Assembly: GCA_900557175.1 (NCBI GenBank)
Contig: USSL01000010.1
Location: forward strand, 1-18,598
Length of the DNA stretch: 18,598 nucleotides
Source: an uncultured Eubacteriales bacterium
GTDB taxonomy: Bacteria > Bacillota > Clostridia > Lachnospirales > Lachnospiraceae
Reading direction: 5' to 3'
Part shown: positions 14,520 through 18,598 of the stretch, one piece after another
How the letters are laid out: each line of letters begins with the position of its first letter
Numbering within the stretch: position 1 is the first letter of the stretch
The notes under the pieces: model-generated
Database searches by the model: none
Told to the model about the DNA's origin: nothing
Seen by the model: only the letters and a program-made list of their open reading frames with translations
Translations under genes and position numbers: made by a program

Positions 14520-16241
14520 ATGAATGCAGAAGTCAGAAGTAAGTATGAATTTTGGTGTCAGTCTCCGATTTTTGACGAGGCGACAAAGGCAGAGCTTAAA
14601 GCCATTGAAAATGATGAGACAGAAATTTTTGACCGTTTTTACAAAGACCTTGAATTTGGTACAGGCGGTTTAAGAGGCGTTCTCGGCGCAGGTACAAACC
14701 GCATGAACGTTTATACAGTCAGCAAGGCGACACAGGGACTTGCAAATTATATTATTCAGCAGAACGGACAGGATAAGGGTGTGGCAATCGCCTACGATTC
14801 AAGAAGAATGTCCCCTGAATTTGCCAATGAGGCGGCGCTTTGCTTTGCAGCCAACGGTATTAAGGCTTATGTTTTTGATTCGCTTCGCCCGACGCCGGAA
14901 TTATCCTTTGCTTTGCGTGAGCTTGGCTGTATTTCAGGTATTGTTATTACTGCAAGCCACAATCCGCCGGAATATAACGGTTATAAAGTTTACTGGGAGG
15001 ACGGCGCTCAGATTACATATCCTAAGGATGTTGAGATTATCAGTGAGGTTGGCCGTGTGACTGATTTTGCGGCAATTAAGAAGATGTCCTTAGAGGAGGC
15101 AAAGGCCGCAGGACTTTACGAAGTGATTGGCGCGGATATTGATGATAAATATATGGCAGCTTTAAAGAAGCTTGTTCTTCATCCTGAAGCAATTAAGGCG
15201 CAGGCTTCAAAGCTTAAAATTGTTTATACACCGCTTCACGGCACAGGCAACGTACCGGTGCGCCGCGTTCTTAAAGAGCTTGGCTTCGAGCAGGTTTATG
15301 TTGTCCCTGAGCAGGAGATGCCGGACGGCAATTTCCCGACAGTAAGCTACCCGAATCCTGAAGATAAGAAAGCTTTTGAGCTTGCCTTAAAGCTTGCAAA
15401 AGAGGTTGATGCAGACCTTGTGCTTGCGACAGATCCGGATGCGGACAGACTGGGTGTTTATGCTAAAGATACAAAATCCGGCGAATACAAAGTATTTACG
15501 GGAAATATGTCCGGTATGCTTATTTGTGAATATGAGCTGTCACAAAAGAAAGCTCTTGGGCTTATGCCTGAAAACGGCGCGATTGTGACAACAATCGTAT
15601 CTTCTAATATGGCAAAAGCAGTGGCAGAGGCATATAATGTTTACTGTCCTGAAACATTGACAGGATTTAAATATATCGGCGAGCAGATTAAGCTCTTTGA
15701 GGAAAATCACAGCTACGAATATTTGTTTGGCTTTGAGGAGAGCTACGGCTGCCTTGTAGGCACACATGCGAGAGACAAAGATGCCTGTGTGGCAGTGATG
15801 GCGCTTTGCGAAGCAGCAGCTTACTATGCCGGCTGCGGTCTGACACTTTGGGATCAGATGCTTAATATTTTTGAGAAATACGGTTATTATAAAGAAGATT
15901 TATTTACAAAAACATTCAAAGGTGCCGACGGCGCCGAGAAGATGAAACAGATGATGGATGAGCTCCGCAGCAATCCGCCGAAGGAGGTCGGCAGCTATAA
16001 GGTTTTAGCTTTCCGCGATTACAGAGAAGATACAGTTAAAAATATGGCGACAGGTGAAGTGACACCGACAGGACTTCCGAAGTCCAATGTTCTTTACTTT
16101 GACCTTGAAGATGACGCATGGTTCTGTGTCAGACCTTCAGGTACAGAGCCGAAGATTAAGTATTATGCAGGCGTTAAGGGCACATCCCTTGAAGATGCCG
16201 AACATAAGCTTGAAGGTCTCATGAATACGCTGAAAGATTGA
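14520..16241 (+). CDS. Phosphohexomutase (phosphoglucomutase/phosphomannomutase)
   Basis: This 573-residue alpha-D-phosphohexomutase moves phosphate between C1 and C6 of hexoses. All four functional loops are present: TASHNPPEYNGYK with phosphorylated S146, ATDPDADRLG with metal ligands D305, D307 and D309, GFEESYG for sugar binding (404-410), and RPSGTEPK for phosphate binding (538-545). Length fits the long PgcA-like bacterial and fungal group. The frame is open five codons upstream, but GGAGG at 14507-14511 fits the ATG at 14520. In this operon its expected job is converting mannose 1-phosphate from the two GH130 enzymes to mannose 6-phosphate for the isomerase encoded next; it may also handle glucose 1-phosphate. 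The sequence does not separate the two substrates, so the mannomutase role is inferred from context. Confidence 0.92.
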   Translation: MNAEVRSKYEFWCQSPIFDEATKAELKAIENDETEIFDRFYKDLEFGTGGLRGVLGAGTNRMNVYTVSKATQGLANYIIQQNGQDKGVAIAYDSRRMSPEFANEAALCFAANGIKAYVFDSLRPTPELSFALRELGCISGIVITASHNPPEYNGYKVYWEDGAQITYPKDVEIISEVGRVTDFAAIKKMSLEEAKAAGLYEVIGADIDDKYMAALKKLVLHPEAIKAQASKLKIVYTPLHGTGNVPVRRVLKELGFEQVYVVPEQEMPDGNFPTVSYPNPEDKKAFELALKLAKEVDADLVLATDPDADRLGVYAKDTKSGEYKVFTGNMSGMLICEYELSQKKALGLMPENGAIVTTIVSSNMAKAVAEAYNVYCPETLTGFKYIGEQIKLFEENHSYEYLFGFEESYGCLVGTHARDKDACVAVMALCEAAAYYAGCGLTLWDQMLNIFEKYGYYKEDLFTKTFKGADGAEKMKQMMDELRSNPPKEVGSYKVLAFRDYREDTVKNMATGEVTPTGLPKSNVLYFDLEDDAWFCVRPSGTEPKIKYYAGVKGTSLEDAEHKLEGLMNTLKD

Positions 16242-16269
16242 TTGTATATAGATAAAGGAGAGTTTAAAA

Positions 16270-17211
16270 ATGGCTGTTTTAAAATTAATACCTGCAGGCA
16301 AGGACTACCTTTGGGGCGGTACAAAGCTGATGACGGATTTTGGAAAGAAATATGACGGTGAAAAGCTGGCGGAGACATGGGAATTATCCTGTCATCCCGA
16401 CGGCCCGAGCCGCATTGAAAACGGTTCTTATGCCGGAAAAACATTGGAAGAATATATTGAAAGCTGCGGCAGAGGCGTGCTTGGAAGCAACTGTGAGCAG
16501 TTTGAAAACTTCCCTGTGCTTATAAAGTTTATTGATGCGAAAGGCGATTTGTCAATTCAGGTACATCCGAGCGATGATTATGCGCTGAAAAATGAGCATC
16601 AGTACGGAAAAACAGAGATGTGGTACGTTGTGGACTGCGAGGAGGGCGCAAGCCTTTACTTCGGTTTTTCAAAAGCAGTTGATGAGGCTGAATTTAAAGA
16701 GAGAATTGAAAACAATACACTGACAGATGTGCTCAACAAGGTTCAGGTAAAAAAAGGCGATGTGTTCTTTATTGAATCCGGCACAATCCATGCGATTGGT
16801 TCAGGTATTGTGATTGCGGAAATCCAGCAGAATTCCAATGTAACATACCGCGTGTATGATTACGGCAGACTGGATAAGGACGGAAATCCGAGAGAGCTTC
16901 ATGTGGATAAGGCGCTTAAAGTGACAAATACAGAACCAATGACTTGTCAGAAATCTTTTGCACCGCATCTTGGAAGCTGCAAATACTTTACAGTGGACAA
17001 GCTTGTGCTGGATGGAAGTCATATGAAACGTGTATCCGGCTTGGTTGATGAGACATCATTTTTAAGCCTGCTTATTTTAGATGGCAGCGGAACAGTAAAA
17101 ACGGCAGATGATTGTGTGTCATTTAAAAAGGGCGACAGCCTTTTTATCCCTGCCGGCACCGGCGATTATGAAATCGAAGGTGTGTGTGATGCACTTGTGA
17201 CAACAATTTAA
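16270..17211 (+). CDS. manA: Mannose-6-phosphate isomerase, class I
   Basis: This 313-residue zinc enzyme converts mannose 6-phosphate to fructose 6-phosphate, the entry point to glycolysis. It is of the short Firmicutes ManA/Pmi type. Zinc ligands are visible in LSIQVHPSD (Q97, H99), KTEMWYV (E116) and SGTIHAIGSG (H174). The active-site Arg lies in VTYRVYDYGR (R195), and the N-terminal KDYLWGGTKL is also characteristic. The C-terminal third is a second cupin-like domain (GDSLFIPAGTGDYEIEG). The start follows AAAGGAG at 16254-16260 with a 9-nt gap. It is the last gene of the mannan operon, 28 nt after the mutase, and strong hairpins follow it. The position completes the path from imported mannoside to central metabolism. 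Confidence 0.95.
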   Translation: MAVLKLIPAGKDYLWGGTKLMTDFGKKYDGEKLAETWELSCHPDGPSRIENGSYAGKTLEEYIESCGRGVLGSNCEQFENFPVLIKFIDAKGDLSIQVHPSDDYALKNEHQYGKTEMWYVVDCEEGASLYFGFSKAVDEAEFKERIENNTLTDVLNKVQVKKGDVFFIESGTIHAIGSGIVIAEIQQNSNVTYRVYDYGRLDKDGNPRELHVDKALKVTNTEPMTCQKSFAPHLGSCKYFTVDKLVLDGSHMKRVSGLVDETSFLSLLILDGSGTVKTADDCVSFKKGDSLFIPAGTGDYEIEGVCDALVTTI

Positions 17212-17223
17212 TTGAATAGCGAG

Positions 17224-17239
17224 GCGGACGGCTGTCCGC
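17224..17239 (+). other. Short hairpin after manA
   Basis: GCGGAC (17224-17229) and GTCCGC (17234-17239) form a perfect 6-bp G/C-rich stem with a GGCT loop, followed by ATTTACA. It starts 12 nt after the manA stop codon. Without a T-run it is probably part of the composite terminator or an mRNA 3'-end stabiliser. Confidence 0.5.
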
Positions 17240-17248
17240 ATTTACACG

Positions 17249-17311
17249 AAGCCGCCGCGGCGCAAAACGTAAAATGCAGTGTCATTTTGCGGCTGTGCTG
17301 CGGCGGCTTTT
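17249..17311 (+). terminator. Large composite hairpin, probable operon terminator
   Basis: AAGCCGCCGC (17249-17258) pairs perfectly with GCGGCGGCTT (17300-17309), and TTTT follows at 17308-17311. Inside, CGTAAAATG and CATTTTGCG form a second stem of 9 bp with one wobble. The stem is very stable but the T-run is short, so termination may be incomplete and some readthrough into the GH1 gene is possible. Confidence 0.7.
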
Positions 17312-17410
17312 GCAGCTTCTGAAAGTGAAAATGTTTCCGGAGGGCACTTGTGCAAAGCTTGCGCGGGACAATAGATGTGGATGGCGGTACTCGCAGGAAA
17401 GGACATAATT

Positions 17411-18598
17411 ATGGGATTTTGTAAAGATTTCGTATGGGGCGCAGCGACGGCTTCTTATCAGGTCGAAGGTGCAGCCTATAAAGATGGCAAAGGTTTAAAT
17501 ATATGGGATGTTTTTTGTATGGATCCGGGTAAGGTTTATGAAAATCATAATGGGGATGTGGCCTGCAATCATTATGAACTCTATAAAGAGGACGTTAAAA
17601 TGATGAAGGATATGGGGCTTAAGGCCTATCGGTTTTCTGTGAGCTGGCCGAGAATTATGCCGGAAGGCAGGGGCAGAGTGAATCCAAAGGGCATTGAGTT
17701 TTATAATCATCTGATTGATGAGCTTGTGGCTAATGGGATTGAGCCGTATATCACATTATTTCACTGGGATTATCCGTATGAGCTTTACATCCGCGGCGGT
17801 TGGATGAATCCGGACAGTGTGGACTGGTTTGCGGAATATGCCCGTGTTGTTGTGGAAAATTTCTCTGACAGAGTGAAAAACTTTATTACGTTCAATGAGC
17901 CTCAGTGTTTTATCGGCCTTGGTCATGTATCTGCCGAGCACGCGCCGGCGCTTAAAAATCCGTTAAAAGATACGTTCCTTATGGCACATCATGTACTTAT
18001 GGCACACGGCAAGGCTGTGCAGGCAATGCGTGCGGCCGCAAAGCAGCCGATTAATATCGGATATGCGCCGACAGGAACGATGTGCTATCCGAAAACAAAC
18101 AGTAAAGAAGACATTGAGGCGGCAAGAAAAACATTGTTTGCCTGCCCTGAAAATCCGGCGCAGTGGAGCTGGAATGTCAGCTGGTGGAGTGATCCGGTAT
18201 TGTTCGGAAAATATCCTGAAGATGGACTGAAACTTTATGAAAAATGGCTTCCGGATATAAAGCCGGAGGATTTAAAGCTGATGTGCCAGCCGCTTGATTT
18301 TTACGGACAAAATATTTATAACGGTATATGTATGCGGGCCGGTGCGGATGGCACGCCGGAATATGTGGACCGTTATGCAGGTTTTCCCAAAACAGGGATT
18401 CAGTGGCCGGTAACGCCGGAGAGTCTTTACTGGGGACCGAAATTTCTTTATGAGCGCTATGGGCTTCCGATTTATATTACAGAAAATGGTATGTCCTGCC
18501 ACGATGTCGTATCGGTGGACGGCAAGGTACATGATCCGAACCGCATTGATTTTCTTGGAAAATATCTTTATGAACTTCGCAAATCAGCGGAGGACGGC
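17411..18598 (+). CDS. GH1 family beta-glucosidase (partial, runs off right edge)
   Basis: The first 396 residues of a glycoside hydrolase family 1 enzyme are present and the frame is open to the last base of the window. Family motifs are FVWGAATASYQVEGA (7-21), AYRFSVSWPRI (72-82), HWDYP (118-122), TFNEP with acid/base E163, and ITENG with nucleophile E358. About 50-80 C-terminal residues are missing, including the usual WS(L/M)xDN(F/Y)EW region. No signal peptide is present, so it is cytoplasmic. In a glucomannan pathway it would release glucose from the non-reducing ends of mixed Glc/Man oligosaccharides, clearing the way for the GH130 phosphorylases. A 6-phospho-glucosidase is possible in GH1, but import by an ABC transporter gives unphosphorylated sugar. 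The start at 17411 is preceded by a modest GGAAAGGA (17396-17403). Confidence 0.92.
   Translation, partial: MGFCKDFVWGAATASYQVEGAAYKDGKGLNIWDVFCMDPGKVYENHNGDVACNHYELYKEDVKMMKDMGLKAYRFSVSWPRIMPEGRGRVNPKGIEFYNHLIDELVANGIEPYITLFHWDYPYELYIRGGWMNPDSVDWFAEYARVVVENFSDRVKNFITFNEPQCFIGLGHVSAEHAPALKNPLKDTFLMAHHVLMAHGKAVQAMRAAAKQPINIGYAPTGTMCYPKTNSKEDIEAARKTLFACPENPAQWSWNVSWWSDPVLFGKYPEDGLKLYEKWLPDIKPEDLKLMCQPLDFYGQNIYNGICMRAGADGTPEYVDRYAGFPKTGIQWPVTPESLYWGPKFLYERYGLPIYITENGMSCHDVVSVDGKVHDPNRIDFLGKYLYELRKSAEDG

Larger units (their letters stand above)
17212..17410. other. Intergenic region manA / GH1 with stacked hairpins
   Basis: This 199-nt gap is the largest inside the sugar gene cluster. It holds two hairpins (17224-17239 and 17249-17311) and then about 100 nt of unassigned sequence. 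No -35/-10 pair of good quality was found before the GH1 gene. TGAAAATGTTTCCG (17326-17339) is loosely like a catabolite-repression cre box but differs from the consensus at several positions. Confidence 0.5.

Noticed and set aside
17326..17339. Catabolite-repression (cre) box TGAAAATGTTTCCG before the GH1 gene.
   Set aside because: It differs from the cre consensus at about three key positions, including the central C of CG; one weak match is not evidence.
1..18598. Insertion sequences, CRISPR arrays, tRNA or rRNA genes, prophage or defence modules.
   Set aside because: No regularly spaced repeats, cloverleaf sequences, transposase genes with terminal inverted repeats or phage genes were seen; the Rpn-like gene alone does not make a mobile element.

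Overview
The window looks like a chromosomal stretch of a Gram-positive anaerobe of the Clostridia, most likely a Lachnospiraceae gut bacterium related to Roseburia or Eubacterium. The reasons are strong GGAGG-type ribosome binding sites before nearly every gene, a lipobox substrate-binding protein, moderate G+C coding DNA with very A/T-rich intergenic DNA, and a gene set matching the beta-mannan utilisation locus known from Roseburia intestinalis. The genus assignment is an inference from gene content, not a measurement.

Layout. The left part (130-2519) holds two genes that look unrelated to the rest: an M18 metallo-aminopeptidase (+) and a Rpn/PD-(D/E)XK nuclease-family protein (-) with an EGK-repeat tail. 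Next is a regulatory block. A LacI-type repressor gene (+, 2828-3844) sits behind a perfect-consensus promoter. It converges with an AraC-type regulator gene (-, 4027-4938) across a 72-bp tandem repeat that carries terminator hairpins. A 396-bp A/T-rich region (4939-5334) separates the AraC gene from the catabolic operon that diverges from it.

The operon (5335-17211) reads: lipoprotein sugar-binding protein, two permeases, CE2 acetylesterase, GH130_2 beta-1,4-mannooligosaccharide phosphorylase, mannobiose 2-epimerase, GH130_1 mannosylglucose phosphorylase, CE17 acetylesterase, phosphohexomutase, mannose-6-phosphate isomerase. A structured terminator region follows manA. A GH1 beta-glucosidase gene then starts at 17411 and runs off the right edge.

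How it works together (inferred from the families). Acetylated manno-oligosaccharides are captured and imported by the ABC transporter; its ATPase is not in the window. In the cytoplasm CE2 and CE17 remove acetyl groups. GH130_2 phosphorolyses the oligosaccharides to mannose 1-phosphate. The epimerase converts the remaining Man-Man to Man-Glc, which GH130_1 splits into mannose 1-phosphate and glucose. The mutase and ManA bring mannose 1-phosphate to fructose 6-phosphate, while GH1 can release non-reducing-end glucose. No secreted endo-mannanase or alpha-galactosidase is visible here. The pathway is of a known type. The less explained parts are the regulatory DNA: the 72-bp terminator duplication, a near-identical motif shared by the lacI and transporter promoter regions, and the AACTTAAAA repeats in the divergent region.
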